From: Actinomycetales bacterium
Lineage (GTDB): Bacteria; Actinomycetota; Actinomycetes; Actinomycetales; Actinomycetaceae
Assembly (NCBI GenBank): GCA_022838965.1
Contig: JALHDK010000156.1
Coordinates: forward strand, 1 to 10,607
Direction of reading: 5' to 3'
Length of the DNA: 10,607 nt
This document shows, piece after piece, positions 1 through 6,945 of the stretch. Within the stretch, counting starts at the first letter, position 1. Each line of letters opens with the position of its first letter. The notes beneath the pieces are model-generated. The model saw only the letters and a list, made by a program, of their open reading frames with translations. It did no database searches and was not told the DNA's origin. Made by a program: the position numbers and the translations under genes.

Positions 1-257
1 ATGATCGATGCCGTGATGTAGGGCATGATGCCGAGGGCGAACACCGACAACTGGAGCAGGCCACCTCCCGAGAAGAGGTTGACCATGTCCATGATCGAGT
101 TCGAGGATGCGGCAGCGCACTGCTGCACGTTGGCGTAGCTCACCCCGGGCGCGGGAATGAACGCACCCAGCCGGAACAGGGCCATGATCCCCAGGGTGAA
201 GAGCAACTTCCGCCGCAGGTCAGGCGTTCTGAACGCCTGCGCGAATGCACTGAGCAA
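1..257 (-). CDS. secY: SecY, protein translocase channel subunit (5' part only)
   Basis: SecY forms the membrane pore of the SecYEG translocon for protein export and membrane insertion. Only the first 85 codons are present; the gene runs off the left edge. The N-terminus has the actinobacterial SecY pattern: a short cytoplasmic start LSAFAQAFRTPDLRRK, a first membrane segment (about residues 17-36, LLFTLGIMALFRLGAFIPAP), a periplasmic stretch with NVQQC, and the plug region followed by LFALGIMPYITASI-like sequence at residues 70-85. The start is TTG at 257. It is chosen because LSAF follows it as in relatives and because GGGAGGA (267-261) lies just upstream, although the spacing of 4 bases from GGAGG is short. 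The gene is separated from rplO by an 18-bp hairpin, so it may be transcribed from its own promoter. In actinobacteria adk and map usually follow, outside this window. Confidence 0.95.
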   Translation of the reverse strand, partial: MLSAFAQAFRTPDLRRKLLFTLGIMALFRLGAFIPAPGVSYANVQQCAAASSNSIMDMVNLFSGGGLLQLSVFALGIMPYITASI

Positions 258-295
258 GGTTCCTCCCGTCGCGACCGGGCCCGTGGCCCGTGGTC

Positions 296-301
296 AGCCT
301 A
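296..301 (-). promoter_or_regulatory. Candidate -10 element upstream of secY
   Basis: TAGGCT fits the actinobacterial TANNNT -10 pattern and lies between the rplO terminator hairpin and the secY start, about 38 bases before the TTG codon. No convincing -35 hexamer is visible 16-19 bases upstream. This is a weak motif call supported mainly by its position after a terminator-like hairpin. Confidence 0.25.
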
Positions 302-342
302 CCGCGTCCGCCGCAGCCTCCTGCCGCGTGCGCCGTCCACGA

Positions 343-381
343 AGACGCCTGCCCCCGCCGCGGCGGCGGGGGCAGGCGTCT
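343..381 (-). terminator. Hairpin terminator after rplO
   Basis: A perfect 18-bp inverted repeat (343-360 with 364-381) is closed by a 3-base loop, 11 bases beyond the rplO stop codon. On the minus strand it is flanked by AA before and TTC after, with no real U-run, as is common for GC-rich actinobacterial terminators. It is placed to end or attenuate the ribosomal transcript before secY. The palindrome is seen directly; its activity is inferred. Confidence 0.75.
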
Positions 382-392
382 TTGGCGGACGA

Positions 393-857
393 CTACGGCT
401 GCGCGATGCTGCCGCCGGCCGCCTCAATCTTCTGTCGTGCCGAGTTCGACCACGCGTCGACCTCGATCTCGTAGCGGGCCGTGACATCCCCGGTGCCGAG
501 CACCTTCACGGGGTGCCCCTTGCGCACCGCCCCCTTCTCCACGAGGTCGGCCACCTCGACGCGTCCGCCCTCAGGGAACAGCTCGGCCAGCCGCTCGAGA
601 TTGACGACCTGGTACTCCACCCGGAACGGGTTCCGGAAACCGCGGAGCTTCGGCAGCCTCATGTGCAGCGGCATCTGGCCGCCCTCGAAGCGCTCCGGGA
701 CCTGGTACCGGGCCTTCGTGCCCTTGGTGCCGCGTCCTGCCGTCTTGCCCTTCGAGCCCTCGCCGCGCCCGACACGGGTCTTCGCGGTCCTGGATCCGGG
801 TGCCGGACGCAGGTGGTGGACCTTCAGCACGTTGACCTTCTCGGACTTCTCTGCCAT
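393..857 (-). CDS. rplO: 50S ribosomal protein L15
   Basis: L15 is a late-assembly protein of the large subunit that contacts 23S rRNA with a long basic, glycine-rich N-terminal tail. The 154-residue product shows the family pattern: [10 protein letters not shown] then the [17 protein letters not shown] glycine/lysine stretch near residues 30-50, followed by [18 protein letters not shown] near 57-74 and the globular C-terminal part. Length is normal. The start is ATG at 857, which overlaps the rpmD stop as TGATG. AGGAGG (870-865) sits 7 bases upstream; a GTG directly before it at 860 would leave only 4 bases. It is the last gene of the spc group before the hairpin terminator. Confidence 0.97.
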   Translation of the reverse strand: MAEKSEKVNVLKVHHLRPAPGSRTAKTRVGRGEGSKGKTAGRGTKGTKARYQVPERFEGGQMPLHMRLPKLRGFRNPFRVEYQVVNLERLAELFPEGGRVEVADLVEKGAVRKGHPVKVLGTGDVTARYEIEVDAWSNSARQKIEAAGGSIAQP

Positions 858-1036
858 CACTTCACCTCCTCGACGGTGACCAGGTGTGCCACCGCGCGGA
901 TCATGCCGCGCGTGACGTCGTCGTCCGGTCGCTCGACCGTCTGGCCGATGCGCCGGAGTCCGAGTGAGCGCAGCGTCTCACGCTGGTTCTGCTTGCCGCC
1001 GATGGCGGACTTCGTCTGGGTGACTCGCAGCATCAT
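857..1036 (-). CDS. rpmD: 50S ribosomal protein L30
   Basis: L30 is a small protein of the large subunit bound to 23S rRNA. The 59-residue reading frame begins [18 protein letters not shown] and contains the family core in which [18 protein letters not shown] is followed by [15 protein letters not shown]. Length matches the usual 59-60. The start is ATG at 1036, overlapping the rpsE stop by four bases (ATGA), with AGGAG (1048-1044) 7 bases upstream. A second ATG directly follows at 1033, so the exact start could be one codon later. The stop overlaps the rplO start by one base. Both overlaps suggest coupled translation with rpsE and rplO. Confidence 0.95.
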   Translation of the reverse strand: MMLRVTQTKSAIGGKQNQRETLRSLGLRRIGQTVERPDDDVTRGMIRAVAHLVTVEEVK

Positions 1037-1728
1037 GCACCTGCTCCTGCCGTCGCGGCCTCAGCGAGCTTCATGTCCGCCTCATGCCGCGCGCGCTCGT
1101 CGGCCTTCGCGCGGGCGCGCAACAGGCCGGCGGGCGCCACACGCTCGAGAGGCAGGCCGCGGCGCGCGGCAACGGCCTCGGGCTGCTCGAGGAGCTTCAG
1201 CGCGGCGACCGTGGCGTGGACGATGTTGATCGCGTTGTCCGATCCCATCGACTTGCTCAGGATGTCGTGGATTCCGGCGCACTCCAGCACGGCGCGCACC
1301 GGGCCTCCCGCGATGACCCCGGTCCCGGGCGACGCCGGGCGAAGGAACACCACGCCGGCGGCCGCCTCCCCGCGCACCTCGTGCGGGATCGTCCGGCCAA
1401 TCCTGGGAACCTTGAAGAAGTGCTTCTTCGCCTCCTCGACACCCTTGGCGATCGCCGCGGGCACCTCCTTGGCCTTGCCGTACCCGACACCCACGGTGCC
1501 ATCGCCGTCGCCGACGACAACCAGAGCCGTGAACGAGAACCGGCGTCCGCCCTTGACGACCTTCGCCACGCGGTTGATCGCGACGACTCTCTCCAGGTAC
1601 TGGCTCTTCTCCTCGGTGCGGCGCGACGAGCTGTCGCGCCGGGAATCGCGGCGCTCGCTCCGAGACTCGCGCCCCTCGCCTGCGGCCTCCGTGCCGGAGC
1701 CGGCCCTGCTTCGCTGCTGTGCAGCCAT
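1033..1728 (-). CDS. rpsE: 30S ribosomal protein S5
   Basis: S5 lies near the small-subunit decoding and mRNA-entry region and influences accuracy. The 231-residue protein has a double-stranded-RNA-binding-like N-terminal domain (about residues 45-108, with [19 protein letters not shown] and [12 protein letters not shown]) and a C-terminal domain from about 120 to 195 ([20 protein letters not shown], then the [16 protein letters not shown] part). The core is complete. It is longer than the E. coli protein because of an Arg/Ser/Glu-rich tail of some 42 residues at the N-terminus and an Ala/Arg/Glu-rich tail at the C-terminus; extended S5 tails are known in actinobacteria. The start is ATG at 1728 with an AGAGGAAG-type ribosome site. 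It is 28 bases after rplR. Confidence 0.97.
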   Translation of the reverse strand: MAAQQRSRAGSGTEAAGEGRESRSERRDSRRDSSSRRTEEKSQYLERVVAINRVAKVVKGGRRFSFTALVVVGDGDGTVGVGYGKAKEVPAAIAKGVEEAKKHFFKVPRIGRTIPHEVRGEAAAGVVFLRPASPGTGVIAGGPVRAVLECAGIHDILSKSMGSDNAINIVHATVAALKLLEQPEAVAARRGLPLERVAPAGLLRARAKADERARHEADMKLAEAATAGAGA

Positions 1729-1756
1729 CAGATCTTCCTCTGCTCTCGTTCGTTGG

Positions 1757-2128
1757 TTACAGGCTCAGTCCGCCGTCGCGGGCTCCGTCTGCGACGGCGG
1801 CCACACGACCGTGGTACTTGTTGCCCCCGCGGTCGAAGACGGCCGTCTCGATGCCCGCGCTCCTGGAGCGCAGCGCGATCAGCTGACCCACCTTGCGGGC
1901 CTTCTCCGTCTTGGTGCCATCGGCAGCGCGCATGTCCACCTCGAGGGTCGAGGCGGACACGAGGGTGTGCCCGGTCGAGTCGTCGACAAGCTGCGCGACC
2001 ATGTGCCGGTTGGACCGGGTGACCACCAGCCGCGGACGGGTGGCGGTCCCCACGATCTTCTTCCTCACGCGGAGGTGGCGCCGGGACCGGCTGATGGCCT
2101 TGCCCTTGCCCTTGATGGAAACTGCCAT
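1757..2128 (-). CDS. rplR: 50S ribosomal protein L18
   Basis: L18 binds 5S rRNA and, with L5, places it in the central protuberance. The 123-residue product has the basic N-terminus ([13 protein letters not shown]), then [20 protein letters not shown], and ends in the conserved [20 protein letters not shown] segment. Length is close to the usual 120-127. The start is ATG at 2128, two bases after the rplF stop, so translation is probably coupled. Confidence 0.97.
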   Translation of the reverse strand: MAVSIKGKGKAISRSRRHLRVRKKIVGTATRPRLVVTRSNRHMVAQLVDDSTGHTLVSASTLEVDMRAADGTKTEKARKVGQLIALRSRSAGIETAVFDRGGNKYHGRVAAVADGARDGGLSL

Positions 2129-2130
2129 CG

Positions 2131-2670
2131 TTACCTACCAGCCTTTCCGACCTTGCGCCGGACAACCTCGCCGGCATAGCGAACACCCTTGCCCTTGTAG
2201 GGCTCCGGCTTGCGCAGCTTGCGGATGTTGGCCGCGACCTCGCCCACCTGCTGCTTGGAGATTCCGGAAACGGTGAACTTGGTCGGGCCCTGGACCGAGA
2301 AGGTGATCCCCTCCGGCGGGCGGATGAGCACCGGGTGCGAGAACCCGAGTGCGAATTCGAGGTCGTTGCCCTTCGCCACCACACGGTACCCGGTGCCGAC
2401 GATCTCGAGCTTCTTCTCGTAGCCCTGCGTGACGCCGACAACCATGTTGTTGATGAGCGTCCGGGTGAGACCGTGCAGCGAGCGGGACCTGCGCTCGTCG
2501 TCGGGGCGACTGACGATCACGGCGCCGGCCTCGTCACGGGACACCGTGATGGGAGCCGGAACGACGTGCGACAGTTCGCCCTTCGGGCCCGTGACGGTCA
2601 CCGTCTGGCCGTCGATCGTCACGTCGACTCCCGCGGGAACCTGGACCGGGATGCGGCCGATTCGCGACAT
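2131..2670 (-). CDS. rplF: 50S ribosomal protein L6
   Basis: L6 sits at the base of the L7/L12 stalk near the factor-binding site and binds 23S rRNA. The 179-residue protein has two repeated alpha/beta domains: the first begins [15 protein letters not shown] with [12 protein letters not shown] at about 25-35, and the second starts near residue 83. The C-terminal family signature [11 protein letters not shown] is at residues 155-165. Length is typical. The start is ATG at 2670; rpsH ends 17 bases upstream. Confidence 0.97.
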   Translation of the reverse strand: MSRIGRIPVQVPAGVDVTIDGQTVTVTGPKGELSHVVPAPITVSRDEAGAVIVSRPDDERRSRSLHGLTRTLINNMVVGVTQGYEKKLEIVGTGYRVVAKGNDLEFALGFSHPVLIRPPEGITFSVQGPTKFTVSGISKQQVGEVAANIRKLRKPEPYKGKGVRYAGEVVRRKVGKAGR

Positions 2671-2687
2671 GCGTTATCTCCTTCCGG

Positions 2688-3086
2688 TCACCAGATGAAG
2701 GCGAGGACTTCCCCGCCCACGCCCTTGTTCTCGGCCTCGCGATCTGTCAGGAGACCAGAGGATGTCGACAGGATCGCGACTCCGAGTCCGCCCAGCACCC
2801 TGGGAAGGTTGGTCGACTTCGCGTAGACCCGGAGGCCGGGCTTCGAGATGCGCCGCACCCCGGCGATCGCCCTCTCCTGGTTCGGGCCGAACTTCAGCGT
2901 CAGCGTCAGCTCCTTGCCGACCTCAAGGTCCTTGGCGGACCAGCCGGCGATGTACCCCTCCCGCACCAGGATGTCCGCGATCGCTGCCTTGAGCTTGGAG
3001 TAGGGCATGGAGACGGACTCATGGTGCGCCGAATTGGCGTTGCGGAGGCGGGTGAGCATGTCCGCGATGGGATCTGTCATTGTCAT
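2688..3086 (-). CDS. rpsH: 30S ribosomal protein S8
   Basis: S8 is a primary 16S rRNA-binding protein and in E. coli also the translational repressor of the spc operon. The 132-residue protein starts [17 protein letters not shown] and carries the C-terminal signature [12 protein letters not shown] at residues 107-118, with the usual GGEVLAFIW ending. The start is ATG at 3086: GAAGG (3096-3092) lies 5 bases upstream, while the in-frame ATG at 3080 is less well spaced. Whether S8 regulates this operon cannot be told from the sequence. Confidence 0.96.
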   Translation of the reverse strand: MTMTDPIADMLTRLRNANSAHHESVSMPYSKLKAAIADILVREGYIAGWSAKDLEVGKELTLTLKFGPNQERAIAGVRRISKPGLRVYAKSTNLPRVLGGLGVAILSTSSGLLTDREAENKGVGGEVLAFIW

Positions 3087-3144
3087 GTGGGCCTTCGCCC
3101 TTCCTCGTCGCGGTTTCCGGGGCCGGACCTGCGACGTAGTTGGT

Positions 3145-3330
3145 TTACCAGCTGGACTTCGTCACGCCGGGGAGCTGGCCACGCAGGGCCATCTCGCGCA
3201 GGCAGACTCGACACAGACCGAACTTCCGGTACACGGAGTGCGGACGACCACACTTCTGGCACCGGGTGTAGGCGCGCACGGCGTACTTGGGCTTGCGGTT
3301 CGCCTTGTTGATGAGGGCAGTCTTTGCCAA
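3145..3330 (-). CDS. rpsZ: 30S ribosomal protein S14, zinc-binding type Z
   Basis: S14 binds 16S rRNA in the 30S head. This 61-residue form is the short zinc-dependent type, with two CxxC pairs at Cys24/Cys27 and Cys40/Cys43 and the surrounding [18 protein letters not shown]. The start is TTG at 3330: no in-frame ATG or GTG precedes the conserved [14 protein letters not shown], and AGGAGG (3342-3337) is 6 bases upstream. Position between rplE and rpsH is the canonical rpsN place. Some actinobacteria also carry a second, cysteine-free S14 elsewhere that is induced when zinc is scarce; nothing in this window shows that. Confidence 0.97.
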   Translation of the reverse strand: MAKTALINKANRKPKYAVRAYTRCQKCGRPHSVYRKFGLCRVCLREMALRGQLPGVTKSSW

Positions 3331-3331
3331 C

Positions 3332-4054
3332 TCAGTCCTCCTTGAACGGGAAGCCGAGGTGCCGGAGAAGCGCGCGGCCTTCCTCGTCGGTCCTGGCAGT
3401 GGTCACGACCGTGATGTCCATGCCGCGGACCCGGTCGATGCGGTCCTGGTCGACCTCGTGGAACATGGACTGCTCGGTGAGGCCGAACGTGTAGTTCCCC
3501 TGGCCGTCGAACTGCTTCGCGGAGAGCCCGCGGAAGTCGCGGATGCGGGGCAGCGCGAGCGAGAGAAGCCTGTCGAGGAACTCCCACATCCGGTCGCCAC
3601 GCAGCGTGACGTGCGCACCGATCGGCATGCCCTCACGCAGCTTGAACTGCGCGATCGACTTGCGGGCCTTCGTGACCTGGGGCTTCTGTCCGGTGATGGC
3701 CGCGAGGTCCGAGATGGCCCCCTCGATCAGCTTCGAGTCCCGGGCAGCCTCACCGACGCCCATGTTGACCACGATCTTCGAGAGTCCCGCGACCTGGTTG
3801 ACGTTCGCGTACTTGAACTCGCGCGTCAGTACGGGAACGATCTCCTCGCGATACCGGACCTTGAGCCGTGGGGTGACCTCGGCCGAGCGCCGGACGCTGG
3901 CGGCCGGCTTGTAGGCCGCCGGTCCCGCGCCCGAGGCCGCCGGGCGCGCCGGGGCCTTGGGCATGCCCTTGACGGCCGTGCCCTTCTTGGCGGGTGCCCC
4001 CTTCTTGGCGGGTGCGCCCTTCTTCGTCGGTGTCTTCTGTGCAGTCTTGGCCAT
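3332..4054 (-). CDS. rplE: 50S ribosomal protein L5, with long N-terminal extension
   Basis: L5 binds 5S rRNA and forms part of the central protuberance and a bridge to the small subunit. The family core begins at about residue 61 ([12 protein letters not shown]) and includes [16 protein letters not shown], the [21 protein letters not shown] loop, [22 protein letters not shown] and the terminal [12 protein letters not shown]. The protein has 240 residues, against about 180-187 in most bacteria. The extra 55-60 residues are Lys/Ala/Pro rich with repeated AKKGAP units and no sign of a fold. The start is ATG at 4054, overlapping the rplX stop as TGATG, with AAGGA (4065-4061) 6 bases upstream. 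An ATG at residue 31 would still leave an extension of about 30. Confidence 0.96.
   Translation of the reverse strand: MAKTAQKTPTKKGAPAKKGAPAKKGTAVKGMPKAPARPAASGAGPAAYKPAASVRRSAEVTPRLKVRYREEIVPVLTREFKYANVNQVAGLSKIVVNMGVGEAARDSKLIEGAISDLAAITGQKPQVTKARKSIAQFKLREGMPIGAHVTLRGDRMWEFLDRLLSLALPRIRDFRGLSAKQFDGQGNYTFGLTEQSMFHEVDQDRIDRVRGMDITVVTTARTDEEGRALLRHLGFPFKED
3981..4034 (-). repeat. 18-bp tandem repeat within rplE
   Basis: Two near-identical 18-base units (3981-3998 and 3999-4016, differing at one base) are followed by a degenerate third (4017-4034). Each encodes six residues of the type GAPAKK, giving the basic repeats in the L5 N-terminal extension. The period is a multiple of three, so copy-number change would keep the frame. 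Confidence 0.8.
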
Positions 4055-4395
4055 CAGATGTCCTTACCGGATCGCTTGGCGTACCGGATGCGCACCGTGC
4101 GCTGCCGGCCGTTGCGCTCGACAGTCTCCTCGCGGTACCCGACGCGGGTGCCCTTCTTGGTTTCCGGGTCGACGAGCATGACGTTGGAGATGTGGATCGG
4201 CGCCTCGACCGTCTCGATGCCGCCGGTGCGCGCGCCTCGCTGGGACTGGCCCACCTTGGTGTGACGCTTCACCCGCTGCACGCCCTCCACCACCACACGG
4301 TTGGTCGCGGTGTGGACCTCCAGGACCCGCCCGGTCTTGCCCTTGTCACGACCCGCGATCACGATGACCTGGTCGCCCTTCTTGATCTTTGCCAT
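4054..4395 (-). CDS. rplX: 50S ribosomal protein L24
   Basis: L24 starts assembly of the large subunit by binding 23S rRNA near its 5' end. The 113-residue protein opens with the KOW motif at residues 5-27 ([20 protein letters not shown]), followed by [14 protein letters not shown] and the [20 protein letters not shown] part. Length is slightly above the usual 103-107. The ATG at 4395 overlaps the rplN stop by one base, and its own stop overlaps rplE by one base, so all three are likely coupled. Confidence 0.97.
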   Translation of the reverse strand: MAKIKKGDQVIVIAGRDKGKTGRVLEVHTATNRVVVEGVQRVKRHTKVGQSQRGARTGGIETVEAPIHISNVMLVDPETKKGTRVGYREETVERNGRQRTVRIRYAKRSGKDI

Positions 4396-4763
4396 CAGAG
4401 CACCTCCGGTGCGAGCGAGATGATGCGCATGAACTTCTTGTCCCGCAACTCGCGACCCACGGGCCCGAAGATGCGGGTGCCGCGCGGTTCGCCGTCGTTC
4501 TTGAGGATCACGGCCGCATTCTCGTCGAAGCGGATGTACGACCCGTCCGGCCGCCTGCGCTCCTTCGTCGTGCGCACGACCACTGCCTTCACGACGTCGC
4601 CCTTCTTGACGTTGCCGCCGGGAATGGCGTCCTTGACGGTGGCGACGATGATGTCACCGATACCGGCATAGCGCCGGCCGGAACCGCCGAGCACCCGGAT
4701 GCAGAGCAGCTCCTTCGCACCCGTGTTGTCGGCGACCTTCAGCCGGGTCTCCTGCTGGATCAT
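4395..4763 (-). CDS. rplN: 50S ribosomal protein L14
   Basis: L14 lies at the subunit interface and helps form bridges to 16S rRNA. The 122-residue product is full length and closely matches the family: [26 protein letters not shown] at the start, the signature region at about 61-88 ([20 protein letters not shown] and onward), and [23 protein letters not shown] at the end. The start is ATG at 4763 with an AGGAGAG ribosome site upstream. It is the first gene of the classical spc operon and is separated from rpsQ by 63 bases containing a palindrome. Confidence 0.98.
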   Translation of the reverse strand: MIQQETRLKVADNTGAKELLCIRVLGGSGRRYAGIGDIIVATVKDAIPGGNVKKGDVVKAVVVRTTKERRRPDGSYIRFDENAAVILKNDGEPRGTRIFGPVGRELRDKKFMRIISLAPEVL

Positions 4764-4790
4764 TGATTCTCTCCTGTCGTCGTGCCGGTT

Positions 4791-4806
4791 CTCGGACGGG
4801 TCCGAG
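4791..4806 (-). repeat. Palindromic hairpin between rpsQ and rplN
   Basis: A perfect 16-base palindrome has 7-base arms (4791-4797 and 4800-4806) with two bases between, giving at least a 6-bp stem with a 4-base loop in RNA. It lies in the 63-base gap exactly where the S10 and spc operons are divided in E. coli. No U-run follows on the minus strand. It could be a weak terminator, attenuator or RNA processing site; the function is inferred from position. Confidence 0.5.
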
Positions 4807-4826
4807 CCTGGCCGAACTTACGAAGG

Positions 4827-5074
4827 CTACTTGGCCTTCTCGATGATGGTGACGAGCCGCCAGTGCTTGGTGGCCGAGAGGGGACGGGTCTCCATGATGC
4901 GGACCAGGTCTCCCACGCCCGCAATGTTGTTCCGACCTTGCCGTACATCGGGTGGGCCACCCGGTCCTCCAGCTCGACCACGATCGTCTTGTCCATCCTG
5001 TCGGAGACGACGTAGCCGGTGCGGGTCTTCCGCTGGTTGCGGGTGGGCGCCGCCTGTGTCTCGTTGCTGGTCAC
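4827..5074 (-). pseudogene. rpsQ: 30S ribosomal protein S17, broken by an internal deletion and frameshift
   Basis: S17 is a primary 16S rRNA-binding protein of the small subunit. The first 47 codons from GTG at 5074 read as normal S17, ending [16 protein letters not shown]. The reading frame then changes after 4934: continued in frame it gives non-S17 sequence to a stop at 4760, 104 residues in all. From 4931 to the stop at 4827, another frame resumes the family sequence with [20 protein letters not shown] and ends EKAK. By family alignment about 12 residues (the IRRTxKxKAHDE-like stretch) are missing and replaced by two bases, a net loss of about 34 bases. GTG overlaps the rpmC stop as GTGA. 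S17 is normally essential, so an assembly or sequencing error is the first explanation; a real lesion would need an intact copy elsewhere. Confidence 0.85.
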
Positions 5075-5325
5075 TTCTTCTTCGCTGCCTTCTCGTTGCT
5101 CGGTGCCGTCCGGATGCCCAGCTCGCGCTCGCGCACGATCGTGTAGATGCGGGCGATGTCCCTGCGGACCGCCTTCAGTCGCCCGCGATCCTCGAGCTGG
5201 CCGGTGGCGTGCGAGAACCGCAGGTTGAACAGCTCGGCCTTGGCCTTGGCCAGCTCGGCTGCGAGCTTCTCGTTGTCCATGGTGTCGAGGTCGTCGGGGA
5301 AGAGGCCCTTGGATCCGATGGCCAT
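5071..5325 (-). CDS. rpmC: 50S ribosomal protein L29
   Basis: L29 sits by the polypeptide exit tunnel with L23, near where trigger factor and SRP dock. The product is about 84 residues, mostly alpha-helical, with the family pattern [19 protein letters not shown] then [20 protein letters not shown]. It is a little longer than the usual 65-77 through a C-terminal tail ending in lysines. The ATG at 5325 overlaps the rplP stop as TGATG. A GTG at 5328 is an equally possible start, one codon earlier; AGGTGG (5340-5335) is 9 or 6 bases upstream respectively. Confidence 0.94.
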   Translation of the reverse strand: MAIGSKGLFPDDLDTMDNEKLAAELAKAKAELFNLRFSHATGQLEDRGRLKAVRRDIARIYTIVRERELGIRTAPSNEKAAKKK

Positions 5326-5744
5326 CACAGGTCACCACCTTCGCGCGTGATGAAGCGGGTCTTCATGGGGAGCTTGTGCATCGCCCGGCTCATGGCCTCA
5401 CGCGCCAGCGGCTCGGGCACACCACTCAGCTCGAACATGACCCGTCCGGGCTTGACGTTGGCGACCCACCACTCCGGCGAGCCCTTTCCGGAACCCATGC
5501 GGGTCTCGGCGGGCTTCTTCGTGAGTGGCCGGTCGGGGAAGATGTTGATCCACACCTTGCCACCACGCTTCACGTGGCGGGTCATCGCGATACGGGCGGC
5601 TTCGATCTGCCGGTTGGTGACGTAGGCGGGCTCGAGCGCCTGGATGCCGTAATCGCCGAACGCGATGGTGGTTCCGCCCTTGGCGGCACCCGACCGCTTC
5701 GGATGATGCTGCTTCCGGTGCTTCGTACGGCGCGGGATAAGCAT
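5325..5744 (-). CDS. rplP: 50S ribosomal protein L16
   Basis: L16 lines the A-site tRNA corridor of the large subunit and is needed for late assembly. The 139-residue protein is complete and typical: [15 protein letters not shown] at the start, [20 protein letters not shown] at about 29-48, then [20 protein letters not shown] and the [16 protein letters not shown] segment. The start ATG at 5744 is three bases after the rpsC stop. Confidence 0.98.
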   Translation of the reverse strand: MLIPRRTKHRKQHHPKRSGAAKGGTTIAFGDYGIQALEPAYVTNRQIEAARIAMTRHVKRGGKVWINIFPDRPLTKKPAETRMGSGKGSPEWWVANVKPGRVMFELSGVPEPLAREAMSRAMHKLPMKTRFITREGGDL

Positions 5745-5747
5745 TGC

Positions 5748-6536
5748 TCAGGCCTCCGTTGGGTTCTCTTCGACGGCGGCGGGAGCCTCGGCGGCCTCCG
5801 TGCCGTCCTCACGACGGGCTGGACGTTGGGTCGCACCACGGCGCTCGGGACGCCGGCCGCGCGGCGCCGCGTCCGCCTGCTCACGGGCGAACTCCTTCTC
5901 GGTGACGTCACCCTTGTAGATCCACACCTTCACGCCGATCCGGCCGAACGTGGTGCGGGCCTCGTGGAAGCCGTAGTCGATGTTCGCACGCAGGGTGTGC
6001 AGCGGCACCCGCCCTTCGCGGTAGAACTCGGACCGCGACATCTCGGCGCCGCCGAGGCGGCCCGAGCACTGCACCCGGACACCCTTCGCCCCGGCCCGCT
6101 GCGCGGACTGCATCCCCTTGCGCATGGCGCGCCGGAAGGACACGCGCGAGGCGAGCTGCTCGGCGATGCCCTGGGCCACGAGCTGTGCATCGAGTTCCGG
6201 GTTCTTCACCTCGAGGATGTTGAGCTGCACCTGCTTCCCGGTCAGCTTCTCGAGCTGTCCCCGCAGCCGGTCCGCTTCGGCCCCCCGCCGCCCGATGACG
6301 ATGCCGGGCCGGGCGGTGTGCAGGTCGACACGCACGCGGTCGCGCGTGCGCTCGATGTCCACCTTCGCGATGCCCGCGCGGTCGAGGGTGTCGGTCATGA
6401 GCTTGCGGATCGCCACGTCCTCACGGACGTAGTCACGGTAGCGCTGGCCCTCCCTGGTGGAGTCCGCGAACCAGCGCGAGCGGTGATCGGTGGTGATGCC
6501 GAGTCGGAACCCGGTCGGGTTGACCTTCTGCCCCAC
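5748..6536 (-). CDS. rpsC: 30S ribosomal protein S3
   Basis: S3 forms part of the mRNA entry channel of the small subunit. The 262-residue product starts [15 protein letters not shown], has a type-2 KH domain (about residues 40-107, GxxG loop GRRG at 82-85), and the conserved C-terminal domain from about 120 to 208 with [20 protein letters not shown] and [10 protein letters not shown]. After that comes a variable tail of some 50 residues, first Arg rich and then Ala/Glu rich. Start is GTG at 6536, fixed by the conserved GQKVNP and by overlap with the rplV stop (TAGTG). Confidence 0.97.
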   Translation of the reverse strand: MGQKVNPTGFRLGITTDHRSRWFADSTREGQRYRDYVREDVAIRKLMTDTLDRAGIAKVDIERTRDRVRVDLHTARPGIVIGRRGAEADRLRGQLEKLTGKQVQLNILEVKNPELDAQLVAQGIAEQLASRVSFRRAMRKGMQSAQRAGAKGVRVQCSGRLGGAEMSRSEFYREGRVPLHTLRANIDYGFHEARTTFGRIGVKVWIYKGDVTEKEFAREQADAAPRGRRPERRGATQRPARREDGTEAAEAPAAVEENPTEA

Positions 6537-6916
6537 TATCGGGTCCTCTCCTTGACGTTCGACTGCTGTGGACGCTCGCCCACGACCACGGTGATGTGGC
6601 TCGTGCGCTTCAGGATGCGGCCCGCGCGGCCCTGGGCGCGCGGCCGGAACCGCTTCATGCTCGGCCCCTCGTCGACATAGGCCTGCAGCACGACGAGCTT
6701 GTCCTCGTCGAACCGCTGGGAGGCCTGCTCTGCCTTCACGCGAGCGTTCGCGATGGCGCTCTCGAGTACCTTGAGAACGACGTCGGACGCCGCCTGCGGG
6801 GCGAATCGCAGCGTGGTGATCGCCTCCTGCGTCCCCTTGCCGCGCACCACATCAACCATGCGACGCGCCTTGCGGGGTGTGAGGCGGACGAAGCGCGCCT
6901 GCGCTCTGGCTTCCAT
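6536..6916 (-). CDS. rplV: 50S ribosomal protein L22
   Basis: L22 lines the peptide exit tunnel; its long beta-hairpin reaches the constriction site where macrolides bind. The 126-residue protein shows [32 protein letters not shown], and the hairpin and signature region [20 protein letters not shown] followed by [10 protein letters not shown]. Length is normal for actinobacteria. The start is ATG at 6916, 29 bases after the end of rpsS; the stop overlaps rpsC by one base. Confidence 0.97.
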   Translation of the reverse strand: MEARAQARFVRLTPRKARRMVDVVRGKGTQEAITTLRFAPQAASDVVLKVLESAIANARVKAEQASQRFDEDKLVVLQAYVDEGPSMKRFRPRAQGRAGRILKRTSHITVVVGERPQQSNVKERTR

Positions 6917-6945
6917 CGAATCCTGCCTGTCTCCTCGTGGTCGCC

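Noticed and set aside
1073..2179. Long plus-strand open frames opposite the ribosomal genes (for example 1073-2179, 3287-4264, 5376-6680, 7155-8084, 8661-9689)
   Set aside because: They are antisense to complete, conserved ribosomal genes, show Arg/Pro/Ala-rich unrecognisable sequence, and arise because GC-rich codon bias leaves few stop codons on the other strand.
3087..3144. The 58-base gap between rpsZ and rpsH as a possible regulatory site
   Set aside because: Only weak, short inverted repeats are visible and I see no promoter, terminator or recognisable S8-binding structure.
4815..4820. TAAGTT as a -10 box for an spc promoter in the rpsQ-rplN gap
   Set aside because: It fits TANNNT but has no acceptable -35 partner, and such matches are common; not reported as a feature.
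4760..5074. A 104-residue protein read straight through from the rpsQ start
   Set aside because: After residue 47 the sequence is out of frame and unlike S17, while true S17 sequence continues in another frame; this is a frameshift, not a new fusion protein.
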